In this document: piece after piece, positions 49,343-60,349 of the stretch
Layout of the letters: every line of letters starts with the position of its first letter
Position numbering within the stretch: the stretch's first letter is position 1
NCBI GenBank assembly: GCA_022376925.1
Contig: JAIOJX010000025.1
Coordinates: 140,451,301 to 140,515,300 of the forward strand
DNA: 64,000 nt
Source of the DNA: Tragulus kanchil
Lineage: Eukaryota; Chordata; Mammalia; Artiodactyla; Tragulidae
Direction: 5' to 3'
Notes under the pieces: generated by a model
What the model was told of the DNA's origin: nothing
What the model saw: only the letters and a program-made list of their open reading frames with translations
Databases searched by the model: none
Made by a program: the position numbers and the translations under genes

Positions 49343-49673
49343 AATTCTCAATATAGGGGCTTCCCTGGTGGTCCAGTGGGTAAGGACACTGCCTTGCAGT
49401 GCAAGGGGCGCCGGTTCAATCCCTGGCCTGGGAAGATCCCACGTGCCGCAGAGCGGCTGGACCGATGTGTCCAATTGCCGAGTCGGAGCTCTGGAGCGCA
49501 TGCGCCCAGAGCCGGGGCTCTGCAACGACAGACGCCACCGCGATGGGAGGCCCACGTGGGCCAAAAGAGCAAAGATGGATGAAAATAGATAAATGAAAGA
49601 CCAATAGAAGTGGCCCGCCCACCCCACTTCCTCCCCAGCCCGCCCCTGAAGAAAAAAAAAAATTCTCAATATA
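49343..49673 (+). mobile_element. young CHR-type SINE (copy inside duplication 19)
   Basis: Exact block copy of 48243-48573, target repeats included, at the 1100-bp offset. Confidence 0.93.
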
Positions 49674-50126
49674 TTCTTGCTATTTTTTCATGTGAACAAT
49701 CCACTACACTTTAGAGTGATTAATAATAAGAAATTATATGTTTTTATGTTTACCTTCATTTTGCTATTAACTTTATAAGCTTTCAGAAACTGTCTTGGGG
49801 TCCTCCAGGAACTCCAGAATCACACTTTGAGACTGGTCGATACAATCTTTAAGGATTTAAATAAGCTACATTATTTTTTTCTTATAATTTTCAGTTTTTA
49901 CTTATCTGAACTTTAAGGCATCTTTCTAACTTAACCCTCTACTTCGACAGCAGATGCAAAAGATGTTTTCTTTAAAAGCATGAGAGTTTGCTTTTGAAAG
50001 ACTAAATCAAAATTTGCTAATAAAGAAGATAGGCACCTACATCGTCTTGAGAAGTACATTTTAAGAACTAGTGAATTTATTACTATTTATTTTGCAAGCC
50101 ATTTGTCATAAACATATAGTATTATT

Positions 50127-50921
50127 GTATATTCTTTTTCTCTTTCAAGTCATAAGAGATATCACCATAGGATGTGATCCAGTTATTGGACCTTTTAACT
50201 TTTCTTTGGGTAACTCAGTCTATCCCTTGAATTAGCTGGACCATTTCAGTGCATTATGAGGTGGCACGTAGCAGTTGGATGCACTCACATGAAGAAGAAA
50301 ACGATCCTGTCTACCATGTATAGGCTCAAGATGATCAGTTCTTTAAGTCGGTCTCTCTCTTAGTTCTCCCCAAGCTTATACTTTCTAGTGGAAATAAAGA
50401 ACTTGTGAAATACATCTTCTCCTGTACAGATATGGGGCACGGCTCTTACCGGTTACATTTCCTACATATAGTAATGGCAATACACTGTGAAATATTTGAA
50501 ATATGTAAACCTGCTAGGGTATTATTTAAAGAGTTTCTAAATTTTTTTTTGATTCTCTGTTTTTTGTTTCTTAAACATGTCACCTTCTGTTGCTTATATT
50601 CTTTTTAGTGTTCTTTATTGTCAGTTCTTCCTTATTTGGGAAAAAGTTATAAAATATCTTTGTGACTTATCTTTATTTGATGGAAACATTTTTCTTTTTG
50701 CTTTCAAGAAATTGCCACTTTTAATATGATTATGTAAAATTAAATGGCTTATAGTTTCAGGTTTCTAGAAATGTTGATCTGAATTGGATTTTTGCAAAAG
50801 AATATAGTAATATATAATTTTAAAAATCATATGTTAAAATATAATTATAATCTACTGGATCAAACTCTTTTATTTGTAAAAATTCTAGCACTGTGTCATT
50901 GATGTGAACTTAAAAGTAAGG
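50127..50921. other. unannotated AT-rich DNA
   Basis: No gene, RNA or nameable repeat recognised. Confidence 0.45.
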
Positions 50922-53088
50922 CATTAATCTAAGAACCACTATTTAACCTCTAACAAATCTATGATAAAGAGTTTAAATATGTATTTGACATAATTTTCAT
51001 GTTTATGAAATAGATGGCTACATAAACGCTAACTACATATTTGCAAAGTATTACAGACTACTATATCACAATAATAAAAATAGTAAATTCAACCCTTTTA
51101 CAGATTAAAATCAAAGTAATATTTCAAAACAATTTGCAGACATATTTGCTTGCTTTCCAGAGACATTGTTGAACTTGAAATAATCCTATCAAATCTGATT
51201 AAAGATGTGAAAAATGTTATTTAATGTTATAAGAATATGATTTCTTATATTGTTACAAATATCTTTTATGAAGCAGTCTATTGTAGATATTAACTATAGA
51301 CGAATATTTTCATGGGTACTCATTTTCTAATGTTAAAATAATTTGCAAAACATATCCCATTTTATTTTATACAGTTTGATTTAGTTTAGCATGCACTGAA
51401 ATCAAAATTTAAATCTTGGGCCAAATGAGAATCTCTCACAAATATATTTTTTTTGGTGGTGTTCTATTATTTGTTGTGATATAGCAAATTACCCCAAATT
51501 TAAGGACTTAAAACCACAAGTTATTATTTCATAGTTTCTGTACATTAAGAATCTAGGTAAATCTTAGCTGAGTGCTTCTGATTCAGAGCCGCATAGTCCA
51601 GGTATTGACTGGGACTGTGCTCTCGTCTGAATGATTGGCTGAATCTATTTTAAAACTGATTCATGTGGTAGTTGGCAGGATTTAATTCCTCATATGCGAC
51701 TATTTGGCTGAGGGCCTCGATTCCTGCTTGCTGTTGGTTAGAGGGCTTCCAAAGGCCCTTGCTTCATGGATCTTCCTAAAGGTGAGCTTACCTCCGTCAC
51801 CTAAAGATGACAGTTAACCTCCGTCAGAACAAATAAAGAAAGTAAGAGAAGCATGCAAAATGGAAGCCAGCATCATTTTTCAGCCTTTCTCTGGAAGTGA
51901 CTTCCTATCAGTTTGCTATATCTTATTCATTAAAAGAGAATTACGTATACTTCCCTGGTTGAAGAATTCACCTTACAGTGCAAGGAGGTTCTAGTTAAAA
52001 TAACATTAATCTAGAACCACTATTTAACCTTCTAACAAATCAAAATTGATAAAGAGTTTAAATATGTATTTGACATAATTTTCATGTTTATGAAATAGAT
52101 GGCTACATAAACGCTAACTACATATTTGCAAAGTATTACAGACTACTATATCACAATAATAAAAATAGTAAATTCAACCCTTTTACAGATTAAAATCAAA
52201 GTAATATTTCAAAACAATTTGCAGACATATTTGCTTGCTTTCCAGAGACATTGTTGAACTTGAAATAATCCTATCAAATCTGATTAAAGATGTGAAAAAT
52301 GTTATTTAATGTTATAAGAATATGATTTCTTATATTGTTACAAATATCTTTTATGAAGCAGTCTATTGTAGATATTAACTATAGACGAATATTTTCATGG
52401 GTACTCATTTTCTAATGTTAAAATAATTTGCAAAACATATCCCATTTTATTTTATACAGTTTGATTTAGTTTAGCATGCACTGAAATCAAAATTTAAATC
52501 TTGGGCCAAATGAGAATCTCTCACAAATATATTTTTTTTGGTGGTGTTCTATTATTTGTTGTGATATAGCAAATTACCCCAAATTTAAGGACTTAAAACC
52601 ACAAGTTATTATTTCATAGTTTCTGTACATTAAGAATCTAGGTAAATCTTAGCTGAGTGCTTCTGATTCAGAGCCGCATAGTCCAGGTATTGACTGGGAC
52701 TGTGCTCTCGTCTGAATGATTGGCTGAATCTATTTTAAAACTGATTCATGTGGTAGTTGGCAGGATTTAATTCCTCATATGCGACTATTTGGCTGAGGGC
52801 CTCGATTCCTGCTTGCTGTTGGTTAGAGGGCTTCCAAAGGCCCTTGCTTCATGGATCTTCCTAAAGGTGAGCTTACCTCCGTCACCTAAAGATGACAGTT
52901 AACCTCCGTCAGAACAAATAAAGAAAGTAAGAGAAGCATGCAAAATGGAAGCCAGCATCATTTTTCAGCCTTTCTCTGGAAGTGACTTCCTATCAGTTTG
53001 CTATATCTTATTCATTAAAAGAGAATTACGTATACTTCCCTGGTTGAAGAATTCACCTTACAGTGCAAGGGATGTAGGTTCTACCCCT
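50922..53088. repeat. tandem duplication 20 (unit about 1085 bp), last of the series
   Basis: 50922-52003 is repeated at 52004-53088. Both edges are noisy: copy 2 starts ATCTAGAACC where copy 1 has ATCTAAGAACC, and there is a TCTATGATAA / TCAAAATTGATAA difference. Copy 1 ends within the first ~30 bp of a SINE whose full sequence appears only after copy 2. Confidence 0.95.
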
Positions 53089-53340
53089 GGTCAGGGAACT
53101 AAGATCCCAAGTGCCATGGGGCAGCTAGGCCCATGCAACACAACTGTGTACCTCAATGAAAGATCCCAGATGATGCAACTGAGACTTGACATGGTCAAAT
53201 AAATACATAATAGATAAAAAATAAAGAAGATAATTGCTATGTTTTGCATATATTCACCAAGAAGGGGCTGCATAAATCTGTGAATACAAGGAGGTAGGGA
53301 TCATAACAGGCCATGTTAAGAAGCTTTCGACCACACTTGT
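51465..53340 (-). mobile_element. old MaLR/MLT1-like LTR, duplicated and SINE-interrupted
   Basis: Antisense landmarks: GATATAGCAAATTACCCCAA, TTAAGGACTTAAAACCACAA, CAGTTTGCTATATCTTATTC and, after the SINE, GTGAATACAAGGAGGTAGGG with an end near TTTCGACCACA. The family name is tentative. 51465-51990 is the truncated first copy; the complete element runs from about 52550 to 53340. Confidence 0.5.
53032..53222 (+). mobile_element. CHR-type SINE, older subfamily
   Basis: TACTTCCCTGGTTGAAGAAT head, GGTTCTACCCCTGGTCAGGG box-B region, GAACTAAGATCCCAAGTGCC, and an A/T-rich tail (AATAAATACATAATAGAT). The body differs from the other CHR-type copies here and lacks the GGCCAAAATT tail. No clear target-site duplication. 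Confidence 0.8.
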
Positions 53341-53924
53341 TTAAGATTCTTGCATTACTTACATATAGAAAAAGGAAATTTAAAATGGAACTACATTGGG
53401 TAAACAGTGTTGAAGTAGATGCAGTAAAGGAACAGTGTTTTGTTTCTTTTAGAAAGTATATGCTTTGTTTTTGTTCAAAATAAATATCAAAGGTTTTCTA
53501 TCTAACTCTCTTATATATTTTTATTTTATCCTTTCTTGTGGCTTGATTCATAAAGGGCAACATTAGTATTTCTAAATACTCTTGCTACTTCCTACAAGTG
53601 CAGTGCTTGATTTACTTAAATCAATTGAACAACATGTATTTATAGGTCAGAAATCCCTAGGGTAGTGTTCTATTTCAACATGACTACACTTTCAAGATTA
53701 TGACTTGGAGCTTCTCAATGAACTATTGACCAGCCCTTAGCTTTCTAACATGCAGAAATTTGTATTACCTAATCCATATTTTAGGGTCAAGAGAGAAACA
53801 TCTCTAGGTGTACTTAGTTTAAATTATCTGTCATAAAGGCTAGGAAATCATTGATATGCCTACCTTTGCTCTTTTAATAATTCTTGATCTGCCAAATGAA
53901 TGCTTTTTATTTGCACAAAAGACA
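53341..53924. other. unannotated AT-rich DNA
   Basis: No gene or nameable repeat recognised. Confidence 0.45.
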
Positions 53925-53980
53925 AAGGTAAGGTAAATATAAGGTAAAGATAAGGATAAGGTAAAGATAAGGTAAAGATA
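53925..53980. repeat. AAGGTAAAGAT-type imperfect minisatellite
   Basis: About five imperfect units built on AAGGTAAAGAT/AAGGATAAGG in 56 bp, all purine-rich on the plus strand. It lies about 110 bp upstream of the candidate exon. Confidence 0.85.
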
Positions 53981-54089
53981 GGGACCAACTGATTTTGTTT
54001 AAAAAGTTATGTTTAAATTCCCTTCAGCTTCATCTTAGTTCTCCAATGCACTGACTTTTCTTCAAAATCATTAACATTTTCTCTTGCAG

Positions 54090-54223
54090 AGTGATAATAG
54101 TAGCCTTTGTCCTATCATTAATGTTAGCTGTCATTAATGTGACTCAGTCAGTATGGCAAGGAATCCCAGAGCCAAGTCAGTCAACTATAAAATATAAGAC
54201 TATCCAAACTACAGCCTCATTAG
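54090..54223 (+). CDS. candidate internal exon of an unidentified membrane protein
   Basis: A pyrimidine-rich stretch ends in TTTTCTCTTGCAG at 54089, and the segment is followed by GTAAGAGC from 54224; both fit splice consensus well. The 134-nt segment is open in one frame: one base finishes a codon, then 44 codons from 54091, then one base over. The translation has a strongly hydrophobic stretch of about 15 residues (VIIVAFVLSLMLAVI), an NVT N-glycosylation sequon, then a polar Ser/Thr/Gln-rich segment. That would suit a signal anchor followed by a lumenal or extracellular stalk. The other two frames contain stops. I cannot name the gene and see no partner exon. It could be chance, an exon of a large-intron gene, or a relic. 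Confidence 0.35.
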
Positions 54224-55109
54224 GTAAGAGCTTCATTAGATTTAAAGCTTGTCTCATGGCATAGCTTCATAATTTGAATACAGAGGTTCCCAGACATTTC
54301 ATTCTGTGACTTGATACCACTAAATGCTCATCAATGTGCCTTAATCTGTCTAAAATATTTGTAATGAACCTAGATTTACATCCCTTGAAATTAGCACTTA
54401 GGACAACTAGTGACTTCTTATATTATTCATCACTTCTTCCTTCCCATTAGCACAATTAGTTACTATTCCACCCCAAATGATGAGAATAATTTCAAACTAT
54501 TTAACAATGTGGATTGAACAAAGGAGCTGTTAATTTTGTCTGACAGAGATTCTAAGGATTGTGAATCTTGCAGTTGGGTGATAATTTAAAAAGTAGATAC
54601 AAGTGGTCATGATTGCAAAAATTATTCTTCTGCTTATCAGAACAGATTGTAATAGGATAATGTTGATCACTAAAGTGCTCCTCTATCTTAGTATGAAACT
54701 GAAATTGAGGTAAACTCCACATATTTCATTGATTCTGCTTACTTTAATTTTTATTCATAAAATCATATCTGCCCTGTAATCTTTTCCATCACATCTTCCA
54801 AGATTATGTTTGAAAGTAATTTTCTCTTTATTTAAAATGAGATTTATATATCCAGACTTTCTTTGATGTTATTCAGATGCTTTCAGAAGTATCAGTTAGG
54901 GATTCCTATTCCCTAGAATGCAATTAAGAAGCATGCATTATTAATATTTTCCCTCCTTCTCTACTCTTTTTCATTTCACTTGTTACTTTCCAGAATTTAT
55001 AACTTAAAATGAGTCTATTAGCCTGAACTTTATGACTCTTTCAACTTCTGACATTTAAAATTCTTACTGGTGAAAAAAAAATGATGGGTTGGAGTGTCTA
55101 ATAAAGCCA

Positions 55110-55112
<3 letters not shown>
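54224..55112. other. unannotated AT-rich DNA
   Basis: If the exon upstream is real this is intron. I see no second exon, RNA or nameable repeat. Confidence 0.45.

Positions 55113-55159
<47 letters not shown>
55113..55159. repeat. (GT)23 microsatellite
   Basis: Uninterrupted GT dinucleotide repeat, the longest in the window. Likely polymorphic. Confidence 0.97.
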
Positions 55160-55160
<1 letters not shown>

Positions 55161-56500
55161 TCAAATTTATACGGTTAATAAACAGAAAATGACTGCTGAA
55201 TGAGACGTTTAGTTCTTGAAATAGAGATTTCAGAAATGGCACAGCTGGTCATGGTGGCAAGGGCTAGTTTACTGAAGGAAATGAGTTCCAGAGATGGTGG
55301 CAAAGATATCCAGAAATGGAGACAGCAGGGGGGTGCATCTATATTGATGTATAAAAAACCACTGTAACTATGGATAAAAGAAGGGGAGGATCATGGACTA
55401 ATGGCATCAGTAAACCAGAAAGTTACTAAGTAATTAGTAGGTGGGAGGAATAAGCAGAGGGAAATACTGGTGTACTCTGGTGGCTTACGATGACTGTATA
55501 TGTAATACAGAACACTTTTTTCCCCTGTACTCCCCTTATCAGGACAGACGTGATCAACTCTTTTATTTCTTGTATTGCTCTCACAGGCATTTCTTACTGT
55601 GTTATGCTGTCATATTTTTCTTTATGATTAGTTTTGGACACATTTAAATATGGGCTAACAGCAGAAATTCACATAATGAAAAGAGGAGAAAAAAGAGAAT
55701 CATTTACAGCAAAGGGTCCCACTGAGCTTTGTTGCCTTAGGAATGCATCAAATACATTTGATAAATTGTGATTTTCATAACTAATTAACTTTTGGATTCC
55801 CAAGTCTCGGCATCTTCCTTTACCCATCTAGTTCCAAACTCACCAATCAAACTCCTCTGTGTATGTTAACCATGTAAGATTAATTACCTTAAAACCCCCA
55901 AATGGAATAAACTCAATGACATTTACTGTACCATTCAGCCATTTACCCCCTTTCATCAATCTTACAGTGCTTCTTGAATTGCAATTAAAATCTGCAATAA
56001 ATAAAGATGCTGAAAGTTTCAAGCAGCATTTCTTAATTATTTAACATTTAGATTTTTGTCAATGCCCCCCCAAAACGAGTTAGAAAATACATCCTTCTGC
56101 ACAGTGAAAGAAGTTAGGCAGAAGTGTGGTCTCTAATTCTTTTATAATGAGTCTTTAACTATAGAGATATTTACAAAGATCAGCAATCTTTATAAACAAA
56201 ATTGATCTTAATTTCAACTAGGACTCCTCAACAAGAGAGTTCACTAATGAGAGAAAAAAATGGAATGGTCTTTGATGTTGTTTCTATATTTAGAGTTGTT
56301 AATGATCTGTAACTGAGGTATTTAGCACTTTATTATTAAAAGAGCTTAATACCAGTGGAAAACTTGAAGAAAAAAATTAGACTAATTTAATATAATAATT
56401 GTGTGTAATTTCTGTGTGATTTCTGTGATTTTGCTCCCTTATGTAATATTATTATTTAATAAAAATGGGAATTGCCTGGAACCTATATCTTTATTTGCAT
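55160..56500. other. unannotated unique DNA
   Basis: No gene or nameable repeat. Short frames at 55441-55647 and 55840-56044 overlap on opposite strands and show no domain. Confidence 0.45.
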
Positions 56501-56582
56501 GTTCAGTTGTGTCTGACTCTGAGATTCCATGGACTGCAGCACGCCAGGGTTCCCTGTCCTTTACCATCTCCTGGAACTTGCT
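56501..56582 (-). mobile_element. BovB LINE 3' fragment
   Basis: GTTCAGTTGTGTCTGACTCT and CCATGGACTGCAGCACGCC then a TCCCTGTCC segment are the antisense of the BovB 3' coding end. The fragment is about 80 bp, abutting the L1. Confidence 0.8.
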
Positions 56583-56583
56583 T

Positions 56584-58040
56584 TGATATGAGGGTGATGG
56601 TGAACTTGATATGAGGGTGATGGTAGCCTTATAAAATGAGTTTATAATGGTTTCTTCCTGTTGAGTTTCTTGGAATAGTGTATGATAATTGTTAACTCTT
56701 CTCTAAATGTATGGTAGAATTCATACACAAAACTATTTGGTCCTTCAATTTTGTTTGTTGGGAGGTTATTTTTTATTACCTGTTAAATCTCATTACTCTC
56801 AATTGGTCTGTTCATTTTTTTTTTTTTTAATTTTGGCCTCTTTTATTGGTCTTTCATTTATTTACATCCGTCTTTGTTCTTTGGCCTGTGTGGGCCTCCC
56901 ATTGCAGTGGCCTTTCTCATGGCAGAGTACTGGCTCTGGGCGCATGCACTCCAGAGCGGTGGCTCGTAATTGGACACACCAGTACAGCTGCTCTGCGGCA
57001 TGTGGGATCTTCCCGGGCCGGGGATCGAACCGGCGCCCGTTGACTGCCAGGTGGACTCTTGACCCACTGGACCACCGGGGAAGCCCTGGCCTGTTCATAT
57101 TTTATGTGTTTTTTTTTTTTTTTTTCTGGTTCAGTCTTGGGAGATTGTACACTTCTAGGAGTTGTTAATTTCTTGTAAGAATTGTTTATTTCTTCTAGGT
57201 TGTCTGTTGTATTGGCATATAATTAGTAATCTTTATGATCTTTTGTATTTCTGTGATGTTGGTTTTTCATTTCTGATTTTATTGATTTGGGGCCTTTTTT
57301 CTTGATGAGTCTTGCTAAATGTTTATCTGTTTTGTTTATATTTTTCAAGAACCACTTCTTAGATTCACTGATCTCTTCTGTTACTTTGTTAATCTTTCTT
57401 TCATTGATTTCAACTCTGTTCTTTACAATTTCTTTCCTTCTACTAACTTGAAGTCTTATTTGTTCTTCTTTTGCTAGTTCCTAATTTAGGTGTAAGCATA
57501 GGTTGTTTATTTGAGATTTTTGTTTCTTTCCTGAACTGGCTTGTATTGCTATAACCTTCCCCCCAGGGCTATTTTATAGCATCCCATAGATTTTTGGATC
57601 ATTTTGTTTCATTTTCATTTGTCTCTAGTTATTTTTATTCCATATTTGGTCTTTCTAGTGATTCATGGTTTGTTCAGAGGCATATTGTTTAGCTCTACAT
57701 GTATGTGATTATTCTTTCTATAATTTTCTTATTTCTAGTCATGACCTCTTTGAGAAGTCCTTTTTAACATTTCTTGCAAAGCTGAGTGGTGGTGCTGAAC
57801 TCTTTTAGCTTTTGCTTGTCTGTAAAATTTTTGATCTCTCCATGAAATCTGAATGAAAGTCTTGCCAGGCGGAGTATTCTTGGTTGTCTGTTTTTCTCTT
57901 TAATCTCTTTAAATTATCATGTCTCTCCCACCTGATCTGCAGGGTTTCTGCTGAAAAAAAACACCTGATAACCTCATGGGAGTTTCCTTGTATGTAATTT
58001 GTTGCTTTCTTCTTGTTGCTCTAACTATTCTCTCTTTATC
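56584..58040 (-). mobile_element. L1 LINE ORF2 and 3' region, interrupted
   Basis: Antisense L1 landmarks: AATGTATGGTAGAATTCATA, GGTTCAGTCTTGGGAGATTG, TTTCTTCTAGGTTGTCTGTT, AGAACCACTTCTTAGATTCA, CATCCCATAGATTTTTGGAT and GCTTTTGCTTGTCTGTAAAA. Frameshifts and stops throughout. A SINE splits it at 56805-57098. In sense orientation this encoded a reverse transcriptase, now inactive. Confidence 0.85.
56805..57098 (-). mobile_element. CHR-type SINE nested in L1, with TSD
   Basis: Minus-strand SINE with body 56816-57087. Flanks GGTCTGTTCAT (56805-56815) and GGCCTGTTCAT (57088-57098) are an 11-bp target duplication with one mismatch. L1 continues on both sides. The SINE has the typical tail TTTTGGCCTCTTTTATTGGT (antisense). 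Frames up to 153 codons across it are by-products. Confidence 0.92.
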
Positions 58041-58041
58041 T

Positions 58042-58470
58042 TTAATTTTTTGCCCATTTTAATTAAAATCAGTAACTGTTCTTGCCTGTTCACTTAATAC
58101 CAGCCACTGTAGGCCAGCTATTATACTATACCACTGTACTTTTCAAAGGTTAATTTTTTATCCATTTTAATTATAGTCAGTAACTGTTCTTGCCTGTTCA
58201 CTTAATACCAGCCCTGGTAGGCCAGCTGTTGTACTATACCACTGTACTTTTCAAAGGACAGTACTATAAGATTAAAAATGCTGTATTTTTCATGCTTATT
58301 TTTTTATGTATGAGATTTAAGTATTATAAACCCATTACAGTGCAGTATTATATAGGCAGCTTTATTATTTGGGTACCTAGGCTAACTTTGTTGGTCTTAT
58401 GAACGACTTGGTTTTAGAAATACACTCTTGAAATTGAGTTTGTTCATATGTAGGAGACTTACAATAGTTA
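58042..58470. mobile_element. DNA-transposon remnant (pogo/Tigger-like) with internal 108-bp tandem repeat
   Basis: Phrases such as TACCACTGTACTTTTCAAAG, AGGCTAACTTTGTTGGTCTT and a CATATGTAGGAGACTTACA end resemble a common Tigger-type mammalian DNA transposon. 58042-58149 is repeated at 58150-58257 with about 90% identity. Unlike the 1.1-kb blocks, this tandem repeat is visibly diverged, so it is biological. Family assignment is tentative. Confidence 0.5.
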
Positions 58471-58555
58471 CTGCTTTGGTTTAGACTTTAAGACAACTTT
58501 ATTGTGTCTGCTAGGGTAAATGTGGATTCAGAAAATAAGAATCCAGGGAAGTGCT

Positions 58556-58935
58556 TCCATTCATTTAATGCACATGTTTATGGAGTGCAATGTACTAGAC
58601 ACTATTATGGATACTGAAGGTCCAAGGACCACAACAACCCAAATTCCTGCCTTTGTTGAGTTTACATTAAGAAAGGGAATTCACACAATAAACGGAGCAT
58701 TGCAATGTATATGATATAGGAGATATTGACACCTTCTGTTAAGAAAGCAGGAGTTGGAATAGCTGAGGGTAGATTTCAGTTTTAATGAGGGTGATGGGAG
58801 AAAGTTTCAATGAAAAGGTGCCATTTGAGCAAAGACCTGTGGCGGCTCGAGGTCAGGCCATACACAAATGGGAGAAGATCCATCCACATCATAGGGAACA
58901 GTAGGGACCAGTGTCATAAATGGCACTGTGTTTGA
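58556..58935 (+). mobile_element. L2 LINE 3' fragment
   Basis: L2 3' landmarks in order: CATTTAATGCACATGTTTAT, AATGTACTAGACACTATTAT, CTTTGTTGAGTTTACATTAA, GGTGCCATTTGAGCAAAGAC and GGGAACAGTAGGGACCAGTG. Old and inactive. Confidence 0.8.
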
Positions 58936-59982
58936 AAATAATCAAGGAGCCCATTGTGGCTGGAGCAAAGTGAAGATGAGAGAGTGAAAGAAAGGTTTGT
59001 AGGTAATGTGTGATGTGAGAGAAGAAGAGGTTAGAAAATAGGCTGTGTTTGTGTTGACTTTCCAAAAGAATGTTAATGAACCAAACTCAAATGTAATTAC
59101 ATGTAGTCACAATCACCAGAAGACTGTTAATTTCTAGAGAACTTGGCAAGTGAAACAGGGATTTTAACATTTTTGTGCTGACAGTTTTTTAACGGATGGT
59201 TATGTGGTTAACCTGAAGCTCAGATTCTAGATGCCGTATTTTAAATAGACAAAAAGAGTGCTAATTGAGCAAAACCTTTAAGCCCCAATCGTTTTGATGA
59301 GGCAAGGTAAGCCAGAGTTTACATCTGAGGGCAAATCTTATTCTTTTTCAGGCTGAGAATGGCATTTTCAATCTGTGCAATTTTCTGGATGTGGTTGATA
59401 TAAAATGAAGCAAGAATGCACTTTACACAGCATAGTCAATACTTTGAATAAAATCAGTGCTTTACAGTCACTATTGTATAAAGATTTAATTTTACTTTTG
59501 TGTATTGATTCTGGAATTTTAGTATCCATGGCTTCATAGTTTCGTGGCTAAAAATGGTCACTTCTAATTAATATAATTGTTTTAAAATCCAAGTTAGGAA
59601 TTTAAACAAGTATTTGGGTTATTTATAGTTGTACTATTTTGAAAATTCCAACAGCCTTGAAGGGACAAAAAGGAGCTAGGCAGTATCTCAGCTATACAGC
59701 TGAGAAAGATGGTGTGCAGTGGAAGCACTTTGAGAGGTCTGTGTAAAAATGATTGTTTTAACATTTCTTCCTATAAAAAGTTATGAGAATATGCTTTGCT
59801 TTATGAAGATTTCTGGACGTTCTATGGGGGATACATTACATAAATTTAATTCTAGCTGATAAAAGAAGTGAGACCACACAATAGTTTGTCCATGATAATA
59901 TTTTCGTTTGGTTTTGGAGGAAGACAGTGGAGACAAACACAGGACAAGGAAGATGATGGCTAACCCACTCTATGAACTGTGT
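58936..59982. other. unannotated unique DNA
   Basis: No gene, RNA or nameable repeat recognised. Confidence 0.45.
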
Positions 59983-60349
59983 CTCAGATTGTGCTTTTTT
60001 TTTTTTTTAATTTTATCTTTTTGCAGAAATTTCCATGTTGATCCTAATAGCCAATACCATCTTTTTTTGTTTGTTTTTGGCCTCTTTTGTTGATTTTTGA
60101 TTTATTTATTTTGCATCCATCTTTATTCTTCAGCCTGTGTGGGCCTTCCATTGCAGTGGCCTCTCGTTGCAGAACACTGGCTCTGGGCACACGCACTCCA
60201 GAGCTCTGGCTCATAATTGGGCACACGGGTCCAGCTGCTCCATGGCACATGGAATCTACCTGGGCCAGAGGTCAAACCAGTGCCTTTGCACTGCAAGGTG
60301 ACCTCTTTACCCACTGGACCACCAGGGAAGCCCCTCAGACTGTGCTTTT
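59983..60349 (-). mobile_element. CHR-type SINE with 3' transduced segment and TSD
   Basis: The SINE body is about 60065-60333 (minus). The target repeats CTCAGATTGTGCTTTT (59983-59998) and CTCAGACTGTGCTTTT (60334-60349) do not sit directly against it. Between the left repeat and the SINE tail lie a 14-T run (59995-60008) and about 52 bp of non-SINE sequence (60009-60060). In SINE orientation the order is SINE, A-rich tail, non-SINE segment, second poly-A, target repeat: the structure of a read-through transcript that was retrotransposed. Confidence 0.8.

Larger units (their letters stand above)
47925..50126. repeat. tandem duplication 19 (unit 1100 bp)
   Basis: 47925-49025 is repeated at 49026-50126. 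One T is missing from a run near 49152. The last ~45 bp of copy 1 (TTTAAGTCATAAAATAG then a T run) do not match the continuing sequence (TTTGCAAGCCATTTG). Confidence 0.95.

Noticed and set aside
1687..53088. A programmed or selected tandem-amplification system
   Set aside because: Units share no sequence, copies are near identical except at the seams, lengths cluster near 1.1 kb, and no shared motif marks the edges. Untrimmed assembly overlap explains all of this.
56707..57168. 153-codon plus-strand open frame
   Set aside because: It runs through antisense L1 into a minus-strand SINE and out again. The product is a chance fusion of repeat sequence.
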